Shown piece after piece: positions 8,391 through 15,838 of a stretch of 17,342 nucleotides of DNA. The translations under genes were made by a program, and so were the position numbers. The DNA comes from Chloroflexi bacterium UBA4730 (GTDB lineage Bacteria; Chloroflexota; Limnocylindria; P2-11E): the NCBI GenBank assembly GCA_002404155.1, contig DHJC01000025.1, forward strand, positions 59,978 to 77,319, in the 5' to 3' direction. A model generated the notes under the pieces. It was given only the letters and a program-made list of their open reading frames with translations. It had not been told where the DNA came from and did not search any database. The number at the start of each line of letters is the position of its first letter. The first letter of the stretch is position 1.

Positions 8391-9169
8391 GCATCGCCCC
8401 AGCGACGCGCGTCGCGATGGTCCGGCCATTCACGAGCCGGGTCGTGCGCGGTGTGGTGCCCCTCCGGTCGGAGCCGGACGACGCCGCGGAGCTCGTCGAC
8501 GAAGCCCACTACGGCGAGCGGATGACCCGGCTCGGTGCGCGTGGCGAATGGACGTACGTGCAAGGTCGCGATCTGTACCTCGGCTGGATCCGTACCACGC
8601 ACCTCGGCGATCACGAGAGTCGGGACGACTGTCTCGTCGCCGTGCCGTTCGCAGCGGTGCGCTCCGCTCCGGACGACGCGGCCACGATCGTCGACGAGCT
8701 TCCGGCCGGGGTATCGCTTGGCTCCGTCGGACGCGAGGGCCGATGGTCGCTGATCGGCCCCGACCGGTGGATCCGTACCGACCAGACGATCGACCTGGCC
8801 ATGATCCCCGAGCGGTACCCGACCGCCGGCGATCTCCTCGCCACGGCGACTGGGTTCCTCGGGGTGCCGTATCTGTGGGGTGGGACGAGCGCACACGGGA
8901 TCGACTGCTCCGGCTTCACCCAGCAGGTCTATCGTTTGAACGGTGTGGGGCTGGTCCGCGACGCGGACCAGCAGGCGCTGGGAGGCCGGCCGGTGGATCA
9001 GGCGAGACCGGGTGACCTGTTCTTCTTCGGAGCGGACCGCGTGACGCACGCCGCGATCGCGACGGGCGAGCGGGCGTTCATCCACGCGCCGCAGTCCGGC
9101 ATGTCCGTCCAGCGCGGCGAGCTCACCGATCTGTCGCCGCTGCGCGCGATCCGACGGTATCTCCCATGA
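8387..9169 (+). CDS. C40-family (NlpC/P60) peptidase with two N-terminal SH3-like domains, no signal peptide
   Basis: This 260-residue cysteine peptidase is of the type that cleaves gamma-D-glutamyl-diamino acid bonds in cell-wall peptides. Residues about 14-73 and 80-137 form two SH3-like repeats (VPLRSEPDDAAELVDE and VRSAPDDAATIVDELPAG show the repeated pattern; GWIRT and RWIRT close them). The catalytic domain covers about 145-260. Its opening is GFLGVPYLWGGTSAHGIDCS with Cys174. Then come His221 in DRVTHAAIA and His233 in FIHAPQSG, giving the full triad positions. PGDLFFFG (208-215) is the usual link. No signal peptide or lipobox is visible, so the enzyme is probably cytoplasmic, like Bacillus YkfC, which has the same SH3-SH3-NlpC plan. 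ATGA overlaps join it to gcvPB and to the sigma-factor gene. The YkfC parallel is inference. Confidence 0.92.
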   Translation: MSIAPATRVAMVRPFTSRVVRGVVPLRSEPDDAAELVDEAHYGERMTRLGARGEWTYVQGRDLYLGWIRTTHLGDHESRDDCLVAVPFAAVRSAPDDAATIVDELPAGVSLGSVGREGRWSLIGPDRWIRTDQTIDLAMIPERYPTAGDLLATATGFLGVPYLWGGTSAHGIDCSGFTQQVYRLNGVGLVRDADQQALGGRPVDQARPGDLFFFGADRVTHAAIATGERAFIHAPQSGMSVQRGELTDLSPLRAIRRYLP

Positions 9170-9813
9170 CCCGCGTGCCGCGCAAGAGCGACGGCGCCGC
9201 AGCCGAGCCGCGCGGCGATCGCGAGCTCGTGTACGCCGCGCGCGGCGGCGAGGCGCTCGCCTTCGACAACCTCTTCTACCGCTACCGCGACGGGATCTAC
9301 CGCCTGGGGCTCGCGATCACGAAGGACCCCTCGGCGGCGGAGGAGATCGTCGTCGACACCTTCGCCCGGGCCCACCGCGCGCTCGAACGGCTCGAGCCGG
9401 ACGACACGCTGCGGCCATGGCTGTACCGCGTGGCGGTCAACCTCTCCTACAACCGTCGTCCACGGAAAGGCGTCACCTTCAGCTCGCTGGACGACGGGAC
9501 CGGCGACCTTGCCGCCGAGGGCGAGTCGCCGAGCGAGGCCGCGGAGCGCGCCGAGCGTCGTCGGGTGGTCCTGGAGTGCGTCGACGCGCTCGGCCCGAAG
9601 CACAAGATCGTCGTGGTGCTGCACTACCTGAACGGTCTGAACCTCGCGGAGATCGCCGAGATCATCGAGGTTCCCGTCGGCACCGTGAAGTCCCGCCTCC
9701 ACTACGCCCTCCGGACGCTCCGAGTGCAGCTTTCGGCACATCCGGGCCTCGACTTCGAACCACTCGAGGTCTTCGGCGCTACGGAACTGCAGATGCACAA
9801 GCAGGCCCGATGA
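9166..9813 (+). CDS. ECF-type RNA polymerase sigma factor
   Basis: This 215-residue sigma-70-family protein has only regions 2 and 4, as in extracytoplasmic-function sigma factors. Region 2 covers about residues 20-97: LVYAARGGEALAFDNLFYRY, DPSAAEEIVVDTFARAHRAL and the DNA-contact end LRPWLYRVAVNLSYNRRPR. A Ser/Glu-rich linker (104-130) follows. Region 4 covers about 133-186 with ALGPKHKIVVVLHYLNGLNL and the recognition helix segment VPVGTVKSRLHYALRTLR. A 30-residue tail after region 4 is not typical and may contact a regulator. The ATG overlaps the peptidase stop and the TGA overlaps the next ATG. The targets are unknown. GAAC-containing promoter-like motifs upstream of the neighbouring peptide-transport genes are candidates. 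The next gene may encode its regulator, although it lacks the usual zinc-binding anti-sigma motif. Confidence 0.93.
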   Translation: MTRVPRKSDGAAAEPRGDRELVYAARGGEALAFDNLFYRYRDGIYRLGLAITKDPSAAEEIVVDTFARAHRALERLEPDDTLRPWLYRVAVNLSYNRRPRKGVTFSSLDDGTGDLAAEGESPSEAAERAERRRVVLECVDALGPKHKIVVVLHYLNGLNLAEIAEIIEVPVGTVKSRLHYALRTLRVQLSAHPGLDFEPLEVFGATELQMHKQAR

Positions 9814-10286
9814 GGCTCTTCGGTCCGGCGCCCCTCTCGCTCGACCAGCGGCTCCCGCTGGACGCCGCGCTGGACGACGCCTTCGGGCCGCTCCGCGCGC
9901 GCACCGCGACGGTGGGTGCGGCCCGGGTCCGCGCCGCGGTGCGCTGGTCTTCGCCGGAGCCCGTGCCGCTCGGCGGTCTCGCCCTGCTGACCCGCATCTC
10001 GGAGCTGACCATCGCGGCCGCGATCTCGGCGTTCGTGTTCGCCGGAGCGGTCACCTCCGTCGAATCGGTCCCCACGGTGCCCGACATCTCGCGCGATGCC
10101 GTGACCGCCGGCGGATGGATGCTGAACGGCCGGAACGCGTTCCAGCGGCCCATCTCCTCGCAGTTCGTGGACTACCGCACGACCGCCGGCGACCTCGCTG
10201 CGAATGCCGCGACGGCGCGACGCCGCGAGGTGGCCGCGCCGGCGCAGACCGTCCGTGATTCGGAGCCGTTCGTCGCCAGACCCTAG
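9810..10286 (+). CDS. Single-pass membrane protein next to the ECF sigma factor; function unknown
   Basis: This 158-residue protein is not recognised. Residues 1-55 are probably cytoplasmic and contain LDAALDDAFGPLRARTATVG followed by an arginine-rich stretch. One hydrophobic segment lies at about 66-84 (LTIAAAISAFVFAGAVTSV). The C-terminal 70 residues are polar, without cysteines, and would lie outside by the positive-inside rule. The position directly after an ECF sigma gene with an ATGA overlap, and the plan cytoplasmic part, one membrane helix, outer part, are what a membrane anti-sigma factor would show. However, the zinc-associated H-x3-C-x2-C motif of common anti-sigma factors is absent and the N-terminal part is short. 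An accessory membrane protein is the alternative. The ATG at 9810 is favoured by the overlap; the frame is open further upstream only as shadow. Confidence 0.72.
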   Translation: MRLFGPAPLSLDQRLPLDAALDDAFGPLRARTATVGAARVRAAVRWSSPEPVPLGGLALLTRISELTIAAAISAFVFAGAVTSVESVPTVPDISRDAVTAGGWMLNGRNAFQRPISSQFVDYRTTAGDLAANAATARRREVAAPAQTVRDSEPFVARP

Positions 10287-10295
10287 CCTGCGACG

Positions 10296-11867
10296 GTGCG
10301 ATCCCGCCGGCACGCGCTCCTGATCGTCCTCATCCTCATCGTCCTGCCGGGCTGCGCGTCAGCACGCCCCGTCCGGCGCGATGTCGTCATTGGCATCGTC
10401 GGTGAGCCTGCCTCGGTCTTCGCCGATGACCCGAACGCCCGGATCATCGCCGCCGCCGTGACCGAGGAGCTCGTCCGACGCGACGCGCACGACGAGCTCG
10501 TCGCGCGGCTCGCTGCCCGCGTGCCCACGATCGACAACGGTGGGCTTGCCATCGTGACCGACGATCCCGCGGCGCCCGATGGACGTCTCGTCGCGACGTT
10601 CGAGCTGCGGCCCGATCTCGTGTGGCAGGACGGGGCGCCGCTGACGTCGAGCGACGTGCGGTTCGCCTGGGAGACGGACCGCACCGCGCCGCTCGGCAGC
10701 GACGCTCGTTGGACCGCCGATCGCGTCGAGGGCGTCGATGTCATCACCGACCGCGTCGTCCGCTTCACCTATCGCGCGAACGAGCGGTGGGATGGCTACG
10801 CGCTCGCGGCGCGGGTCCTCCCCGAGCACCTGCTCGCGAACGCGAATGCCGCGCAGCGCGCCCAGTACGCGCGGGAACCCGTGCATGCGGGACCGTTCGC
10901 CGTCGCGGCCTGGCTGCCGGGGATCGGCATCACGCTCTCGGCGTTCAAGGGCTACGCGCTTGGCGCGCCCGCGCTCGGAAGGCTCGAGATCCGGTTCTTC
11001 TCCGACCGTACCGCGCTCCTGGACGCGTTGCGCCGCGGCGACGTCGACGTGGTGCCGTCGCCGGGCCTCGAGGCGGATCTTGCCGGCACGCTGGATCGGT
11101 TCGCCGACGGGGCGACGCTCCAGACCTTCTACAAGCAGTCCGAGTCGATCGAGGTCCTCCGCTATGGCCCGCGGTTCGCAGACCCGGTGCTGCGCGCGGC
11201 CGTCGAGCTCACCATCGACCGGCGCAAGCTGAACGATGTGGTCTTCGACGGTCGCGCCGTCGTGCCACGGTCGTACCTCGTCGCGCCGGCGTGGGCCGCC
11301 GCGGACGCCGGCCCGCTGCCGCCCGTCGATCCGCCGCGCGCGCGCGCACTGCTGCTCGCGGCCGGCTACACGCGCGGCCCGTTCGGTATCCTCGAGCACG
11401 GCGGCGATCGCTTCACGATCTCGATCCTCGTCCCGGCAGGATCGCCGGCCCGCAGCGACGTCGCGCGCCTCGTGGCTGGCGACCTGGTCGCGATCGGGAT
11501 CGCGGCCGACGTCCGTGAGCAGGCTCCCGAGGCCGCGGCCGCGGCCCTCGCGAGCGGCGCGTTCGATCTGGCGATCGCGCCCGACGACGCGAGCGACCCC
11601 CAGCGGGCGACCGACCGGTACCGCGGCGCCTCGGGCCCCTGGTTCGACGCCCTCGCCGAGGCGGCAGCGGTGGCTCCCGACCGGATCGAAAAGCGTCTGT
11701 TGTACGCGGCGCTCGAGCGGGCCTGGGACGACGCCCGGCCGGCCCTCCCGCTCTACCAGCGCCTCCAGGTCGACGTGGCGCCGCGGTCGCTGGCGGCGAT
11801 CGACCCGGCCTCGGACGGCGCCCCGCTCACCTGGAACGCCCGCGACTGGCGATTTACGACGCCCTGA
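10296..11867 (+). CDS. Lipoprotein substrate-binding protein, family 5 (peptide type), no adjacent cognate permease
   Basis: This 523-residue extracytoplasmic solute-binding protein of the dipeptide/oligopeptide class has a lipoprotein signal peptide: arginines at 3-5, a hydrophobic core, and the lipobox LPGC with Cys20 as the lipidated residue. The family core is visible as LRPDLVWQDGAPLTSSDVRF (104-123), and late in the protein as the stretch before ALPLYQRLQVDVAPRSL. Many stretches are more divergent than in the second binding protein downstream, and the mature protein lacks the cysteine pair seen there. The GTG start lies nine bases after the previous stop, with no strong Shine-Dalgarno site. 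The signal peptide placed at the very N-terminus supports it. No permease gene follows directly. It may serve the importer encoded from 13896, or act as a ligand sensor linked to the ECF sigma gene; both are inference. Confidence 0.88.
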   Translation: MRSRRHALLIVLILIVLPGCASARPVRRDVVIGIVGEPASVFADDPNARIIAAAVTEELVRRDAHDELVARLAARVPTIDNGGLAIVTDDPAAPDGRLVATFELRPDLVWQDGAPLTSSDVRFAWETDRTAPLGSDARWTADRVEGVDVITDRVVRFTYRANERWDGYALAARVLPEHLLANANAAQRAQYAREPVHAGPFAVAAWLPGIGITLSAFKGYALGAPALGRLEIRFFSDRTALLDALRRGDVDVVPSPGLEADLAGTLDRFADGATLQTFYKQSESIEVLRYGPRFADPVLRAAVELTIDRRKLNDVVFDGRAVVPRSYLVAPAWAAADAGPLPPVDPPRARALLLAAGYTRGPFGILEHGGDRFTISILVPAGSPARSDVARLVAGDLVAIGIAADVREQAPEAAAAALASGAFDLAIAPDDASDPQRATDRYRGASGPWFDALAEAAAVAPDRIEKRLLYAALERAWDDARPALPLYQRLQVDVAPRSLAAIDPASDGAPLTWNARDWRFTTP

Positions 11868-11879
11868 CGGTCCTGACCT

Positions 11880-11908
11880 GAACCGCCGGTCTTCCCCGCG
11901 GGTACAGG
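11880..11908 (+). promoter_or_regulatory. Candidate ECF-type promoter GAACCG-N17-TACAGG
   Basis: GAACCG (11880-11885) and TACAGG (11903-11908) are separated by 17 bases, upstream of the second binding-protein gene. GAAC is the core of many ECF -35 elements. The same hexamer with the same spacing to TATACA occurs upstream of dppB (13818-13846). It would leave a leader of about 150 bases. The match is based on two sites only. Confidence 0.35.
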
Positions 11909-11919
11909 CAATCGACCGG

Positions 11920-11965
11920 GTCAACTGTCGCGTAATTGACGCTGCGCGGCGGGTGACCACACAAT
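11920..11965 (+). promoter_or_regulatory. Candidate housekeeping promoter with overlapping inverted repeat
   Basis: TTGACG (11936-11941) matches five of six -35 consensus bases. CACAAT (11960-11965), 18 bases on, matches four of six -10 bases. The first five bases of the -35 box form the right arm of an inverted repeat GTCAA (11920-11924) - N11 - TTGAC (11936-11940), a possible operator. The 197-base gap 11868-12064 contains no gene and no clear terminator for the preceding gene; besides these signals I see only an imperfect repeat GGTGACCACA (11952-11961) / GGTGAACCACA (11978-11988). Confidence 0.4.
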
Positions 11966-12053
11966 GGCCCAGGGTCCGGTGAACCACATCGGTCGCGCGG
12001 CGACCCCCGTATCTCGTCGTCAGCAACTACATACGTCGCGTGCCACAACAATT

Positions 12054-12059
12054 GGAGGG
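12054..12059 (+). promoter_or_regulatory. Ribosome-binding site of the second binding-protein gene
   Basis: GGAGGG lies five bases before the ATG at 12065. It is one of the best Shine-Dalgarno matches in the window, consistent with high expression of a binding protein. Confidence 0.75.
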
Positions 12060-12064
12060 AGCGA

Positions 12065-13747
12065 ATGATCCAGCCCCGTTCAGGCCTCTGGTCGATCCTG
12101 GTGATGCTCGTCGCGGTCTCGATGATCGTGACGGCCTGCCAGGCCGGCAATCAGGGAGGCAACACCGCCAGCGATAACGCCGCCGTCGACCCGAATGGTG
12201 CGTTCAACACGAACATGGGGAGCGAGCCCGACACGATCGACCCGCAGAAGGAGTCGTTCGTCGGCGAGGTCGGCCAGACCATGATGGTGTTCGAAGCCTT
12301 AATGGCGCTCGATCCGAAGACCCTCAAGCCGATCCCGGGCGCCGCGAAGGACGCGCCCAAGGTCTCGGCCGACGGGCTGACCTACACGTACACGCTCCGT
12401 GACGGCCTCAAGTACTCCGACGGCTCGCCGCTCACGGTCAAGGACTTTGCCTACGCGTTCACCCGTCTTTGCGACCCGAACGTCGGTGGCGACTACGCGT
12501 TCACCGGCTACAGCATCGTCGGGTGCGAGGCCTACAGCACCACGGACCCGAAGAAGGCGACGCCGGCTGAGCTCGCCGCCGCGAAGGGCAAGCTCGGCAT
12601 CACCACCAGCGGCAGCGACATCACGTTCAAGCTCGTCGAGCAGGCCCCGTACTTCAACTCGATCGCCGCCCTCTGGGTCGGCGTCCCCTCGCGTGAGTCC
12701 GACGTCACCAAGGGTGGCGACAAGTGGACCGAGCCGGCGACGTTCATCGGCAACGGCCCCTTCAAGCTCACCGAGTGGAAGCACAACGAGAAGATGGTCT
12801 ACGAGCGCAATGACAACTACCGCACCCCGGCCAAGCTCAAGACGTGGACCAAGGTCATGATCAACGAAGGCGCCGTCGCCTTCGCCGCATATCGCAACAA
12901 CGAGCTCGACGCCCAGGGAATCGCCGCGGAGGACCTCCGGACCGTCAACGCCGATCCGGACCTCAAGGCCCAGGTTCGGGACGTCCCCGGCTCGTGCACC
13001 TTCTACTACGGCTTCAATACCGCGAAGCCGCCGTTCACCGACCCGAAGGTGCGGATGGCCTTCGCGAAATCGTTCGACCGGGCCTCGTATGTCACCGACG
13101 TGGCTGGGGGGATCGGCAAGCCGATCGAATCGTTCCTCCCGCCAGGTCTCCCGGGCTACGACCCGACCGACCACACCCAGGCATTCGACGTCGCCGCTGC
13201 GAAGCAGCTCCTCGCGAGCTCGACCTTCGCAGGCAAGCCAGAGCTGACCGGCATCAAGTTCACGTACTCGTCCTCCGCCCGCAACAAGACCCGCACTGAG
13301 TGGGTCCTACAGCAGTGGAAGACGAACCTTGGCATCGACATTGCGGCCGACCCGGTGGCCAGCACCACCTACACCCAATTGGTGAAGAAGCCGGAGACGA
13401 CGCCGCAGCTGTTCTTCCTCGGCTGGTGCGCCGACTATCCGGACCAGCAGGACTGGCTCACGACCGTGTTCCTCTCGACCGCGACCATCTCGCACGTCGG
13501 CTGGGCGAACACCCAGTTCGACACGCTCACTCGGCAGGCCGACAAGGAACCGGATCCCAAGAAGCGCGATGACACGTACCTGGCCGCGCAGAAGATCCTC
13601 ACCGCTGACGCTCCGGTCGCGTTCATCTACTCATCGGCCACGAAGTACCTTCTGAAGCCCTACGTGCACGGCATCACTGACACCGCGCTCGACTTCGAGT
13701 TCGGCATCTTCGATATGACGAACATCTCGGTGTCGAAGAAGCAGTAA
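12065..13747 (+). CDS. Peptide ABC transporter substrate-binding lipoprotein (OppA/DppA-type)
   Basis: This is a 560-residue periplasmic or extracellular binding protein of solute-binding family 5, delivering di- or oligopeptides to the DppBC permeases. The signal peptide has a hydrophobic core at about 9-22 and a lipobox ending VTAC, with Cys25 as the lipid anchor. The mature part opens with NMGSEPDTIDPQ (50-61), typical of the family. It continues with LRDGLKYSDGSPLTVKDFAY (111-130) and the pair Cys136/Cys154, likely the disulfide loop seen in OppA-like proteins. Later motifs are PATFIGNGPFKLTEW, NDNYRTPAKL and FFLGWCADYPDQQDW. A strong ribosome-binding site and its own candidate promoters precede it. 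A strong terminator follows, separating it from the permease genes. By eye it uses AAG, AAC and ATC codons more than the first half of the window, as highly expressed genes often do. Confidence 0.95.
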   Translation: MIQPRSGLWSILVMLVAVSMIVTACQAGNQGGNTASDNAAVDPNGAFNTNMGSEPDTIDPQKESFVGEVGQTMMVFEALMALDPKTLKPIPGAAKDAPKVSADGLTYTYTLRDGLKYSDGSPLTVKDFAYAFTRLCDPNVGGDYAFTGYSIVGCEAYSTTDPKKATPAELAAAKGKLGITTSGSDITFKLVEQAPYFNSIAALWVGVPSRESDVTKGGDKWTEPATFIGNGPFKLTEWKHNEKMVYERNDNYRTPAKLKTWTKVMINEGAVAFAAYRNNELDAQGIAAEDLRTVNADPDLKAQVRDVPGSCTFYYGFNTAKPPFTDPKVRMAFAKSFDRASYVTDVAGGIGKPIESFLPPGLPGYDPTDHTQAFDVAAAKQLLASSTFAGKPELTGIKFTYSSSARNKTRTEWVLQQWKTNLGIDIAADPVASTTYTQLVKKPETTPQLFFLGWCADYPDQQDWLTTVFLSTATISHVGWANTQFDTLTRQADKEPDPKKRDDTYLAAQKILTADAPVAFIYSSATKYLLKPYVHGITDTALDFEFGIFDMTNISVSKKQ

Positions 13748-13766
13748 CCGCAACGGATCCATCGCG

Positions 13767-13802
13767 CGCCCGGGCCGGCCGCAGGGCCGGCCCGGGCGTT
13801 TT
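13767..13802 (+). terminator. Intrinsic terminator after the binding-protein gene
   Basis: A perfect 14-base-pair stem, CGCCCGGGCCGGCC (13767-13780) with GGCCGGCCCGGGCG (13785-13798), encloses the loop GCAG and is followed by TTTT (13799-13802). It starts 20 bases after the stop codon. The T-tract is short, so some readthrough into dppB is possible. Confidence 0.92.
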
Positions 13803-13817
13803 GAGCGAGCGATTCTC

Positions 13818-13846
13818 GAACCGTGCAGACTGTGTCCCGGTATACA
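13818..13846 (+). promoter_or_regulatory. Candidate promoter of dppBCDF, GAACCG-N17-TATACA
   Basis: TATACA (13841-13846) is a good -10-like box. GAACCG (13818-13823) lies 17 bases before it and resembles an ECF -35 rather than TTGACA. The pair repeats the motif and spacing found at 11880-11908. It lies right after the terminator and about 50 bases before the dppB ATG, where a promoter would be expected. Confidence 0.42.
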
Positions 13847-13895
13847 CTCGCGAACAGGGCGATTTCGCTGGTCAGGAGGCGCGGCGAGAGACTCG

Positions 13896-14819
13896 ATGCT
13901 CCAATACACGATTCGCCGCCTGCTGCTCATCATCCCGACGATGTTCTTCGTGGCGCTCATCACGTTCGGTCTGACCCGGGCGGCGCCAGGCTCGCCGTTC
14001 GACCGGAACGAGAACCGGCCCCTCCCGCAGGCGACGATCGATCGGCTGAACCGGCTCTACGGGATCGACCGGCCGGTCACCGAGCAGTTCGCGCTCTTCC
14101 TCGGCAACGCGCTGCGGTTCGACTTCGGCTCGAGCCTCGTGAAGGACCGTCAGGTCACCGACATCATCGGCCAAGGCCTCCCGGTGACCGCGCAGCTCGG
14201 GGTCCAGGCCCTCATCCTCTCGCTCGCGATCTCACTGCCGCTCGGCGTGATCAGCGCGCTGAAGCAGAACTCGATGGTCGACTACGGAAGCCTGTTCTTC
14301 GCGACCGTCGGCTACACCATTCCGCCGTTCGTCATCGCGATCGTGCTGATCTTCATCTTCGCTGTCGATCTGCGGTTGCTTCCGATCGTCGGATGGGGCG
14401 ATATCAAACACATGATCCTGCCGACGGTGGTCCTGGCGCTCGGTCCGGCAGCGTTCATCACGCGGATCACCCGCGCGAGCATGCTCGAGGCCATTCGCCA
14501 GGACTACGTCCGCACGGCGCGGAGCAAAGGCCTTCGAGAGCAGGTCGTCATCGTGTCCCACGTCATGAAGAATGCGATGATCCCCGTCGCCACGATCATC
14601 GGACCGGCGACCGCCGGGCTCATCACCGGATCGTTCATCATCGAGACGCTGTTCAGCGTGCCGGGCATCGGCCGACTGTACGTCTTGAGCATCAACCAGA
14701 GCGACTATCCGGTCATCATGGCGACGACGCTGCTGTACGCGTTCTTCATCATGGTGGCGAACATCAGCGTCGACATCGTGTACGGCATCCTTGATCCGCG
14801 CATCAAGCTGGCGCACTAG
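13896..14819 (+). CDS. dppB: Peptide ABC transporter permease, DppB/OppB type
   Basis: This 307-residue inner-membrane permease is the first of two that form the translocation pore. It begins MLQYTIRRLLLIIPTMFFV, the usual DppB first helix. After it comes the family's extracytoplasmic section with LNRLYGIDRPVTEQFALFL and RFDFGSSLVKDRQV. Further hydrophobic segments lie at about 98-122, 134-155, 175-190, 240-260 and 275-295. The cytoplasmic EAA loop that docks on the ATPases is EAIRQDYVRTARSKGL, followed by the conserved MKNAMIPV. The tail DIVYGILDPRIKL is typical. AGGAGG (13874-13879) lies 16 bases before the ATG, further than ideal; GAGAG at 13886-13890 may serve instead. The stop TAG shares its G with the GTG of dppC. 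Dipeptide rather than oligopeptide specificity cannot be read from sequence, so the symbol is by convention. Confidence 0.94.
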   Translation: MLQYTIRRLLLIIPTMFFVALITFGLTRAAPGSPFDRNENRPLPQATIDRLNRLYGIDRPVTEQFALFLGNALRFDFGSSLVKDRQVTDIIGQGLPVTAQLGVQALILSLAISLPLGVISALKQNSMVDYGSLFFATVGYTIPPFVIAIVLIFIFAVDLRLLPIVGWGDIKHMILPTVVLALGPAAFITRITRASMLEAIRQDYVRTARSKGLREQVVIVSHVMKNAMIPVATIIGPATAGLITGSFIIETLFSVPGIGRLYVLSINQSDYPVIMATTLLYAFFIMVANISVDIVYGILDPRIKLAH

Positions 14820-15775
14820 TGGCGACGGTCGCAACCACCGCCGCGCAGCAACGGGCAATCGACGCCAATGTCCTTCTTCGCAAGCAGCGCTCGCTGTGGG
14901 GCGACGCGCTCTACCGGCTGTTTCGGAACAAGGCCGCGATGGTCGGGATCGCGATCATCATCCTCGCCGGGATCCTCGCGATCTTCGCCCCGCTCATCGC
15001 CCCGTACGATCCGACGCTGCAGAACACGAAGCTGAACAACATGGATCCGGTGTTCGCGGGGACGCCGTACACGAATCCTCACTACTTTCTCGGCAGCGAC
15101 GAGCTCGGCCGTGACATCCTGAGCCGCCTTATCTGGTCCGCTCGGGTCTCGATGGTCGTTGGCTTCGTCCCGACTGCGCTGATCTTCGTGATCGGCGCGT
15201 CGTTGGGGATGCTGGCTGGGTTCTATGGCGGCTGGGTCGACAACCTGCTGATGCGCTTCACCGATATCGTGTACGCGTTCCCAGACCTGCTCTTCCTCAT
15301 CATCATCATGGCCGCGCTGCGCAACACCGGGATCGGTGAGGTGCTCGGAGGGTTGCTGCTGATTTTCGTGGCCCTCGCCGTCATCAGCTGGGTGGGACTC
15401 GCGCGGCTGATCCGTGGACAGGTGCTGTCGCTCAAGGAGAAGGAGTTCGTCGAAGCCGCTCGAGCGATCGGTGTGCCCACCCGCCGCATCATGTTCCGCC
15501 ATCTGTTCCCGAACGCGCTCGCCCCAGTGATCGTGACGCTGGCGTTCGCGGTCCCGGGGGCGATGCTCGCGGAGGCGACGCTGTCGTTCCTGGGCATTGG
15601 GATCAAGCCACCGACGCCGACCTGGGGGGTCATGATCAACGAGGGCTTCACCGTCTTCTCACAGAGCCCGTGGCCGGTGATGCTGCCGGCGGCCTGCATT
15701 TCCGTCGTCATGCTCGCCTTCACGTTCCTCGGGGACGGCCTGCGCGACGCCCTCGACCCCCGGATGAAGATCTAG
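14819..15775 (+). CDS. dppC: Peptide ABC transporter permease, DppC/OppC type
   Basis: This is the second permease, 318 residues, pairing with DppB. The N-terminal OppC domain shows LYRLFRNKAAMVGIAIIIL (about 37-55), ending in APLIAPYDPTLQN. Then comes HYFLGSDELGRDILSRLIW, the hallmark G-x-D-x-x-G-R-D of the family. ARVSMVVGFVPT starts the transport domain, and the EAA loop is EAARAIGVPTRRIMFRHLFP followed by NALAPVIV. The end LSFLGIGIKPPTPTWGVMI and FLGDGLRDALDPRMKI is complete and standard. GTG at 14819 overlaps the dppB stop by one base; the first 30 residues (ATTAAQQRAIDANVLLRKQR) are a non-conserved cytoplasmic lead. A gap of 63 bases follows before dppD. Confidence 0.95.
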   Translation: MATVATTAAQQRAIDANVLLRKQRSLWGDALYRLFRNKAAMVGIAIIILAGILAIFAPLIAPYDPTLQNTKLNNMDPVFAGTPYTNPHYFLGSDELGRDILSRLIWSARVSMVVGFVPTALIFVIGASLGMLAGFYGGWVDNLLMRFTDIVYAFPDLLFLIIIMAALRNTGIGEVLGGLLLIFVALAVISWVGLARLIRGQVLSLKEKEFVEAARAIGVPTRRIMFRHLFPNALAPVIVTLAFAVPGAMLAEATLSFLGIGIKPPTPTWGVMINEGFTVFSQSPWPVMLPAACISVVMLAFTFLGDGLRDALDPRMKI

Positions 15776-15783
15776 CCGACGTT

Positions 15784-15803
15784 GCGTAGACTCCGCGTCT
15801 CGC
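15784..15803 (+). other. Small hairpin between dppC and dppD
   Basis: GCGTAGAC (15784-15791) can pair with GTCTCGC (15797-15803) around a five-base loop with one bulged T. No T-tract follows, so it is not a terminator. It could protect the upstream message end or be chance. Confidence 0.25.
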
Positions 15804-15825
15804 AGAACCCGTGGTGACGATAGGG

Positions 15826-15833
15826 AAGGGGAG
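15826..15833 (+). promoter_or_regulatory. Ribosome-binding site of dppD
   Basis: AAGGGGAG lies five bases before the GTG at 15839 and supports that start, which gives the family's MPELLEVKDL opening. Confidence 0.65.
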
Positions 15834-15838
15834 ACCAC

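Noticed and set aside
11868..11919. Terminator after the first binding-protein gene
   Set aside because: Only a weak four-base pairing CCGC/GCGG is possible and no T-tract follows.
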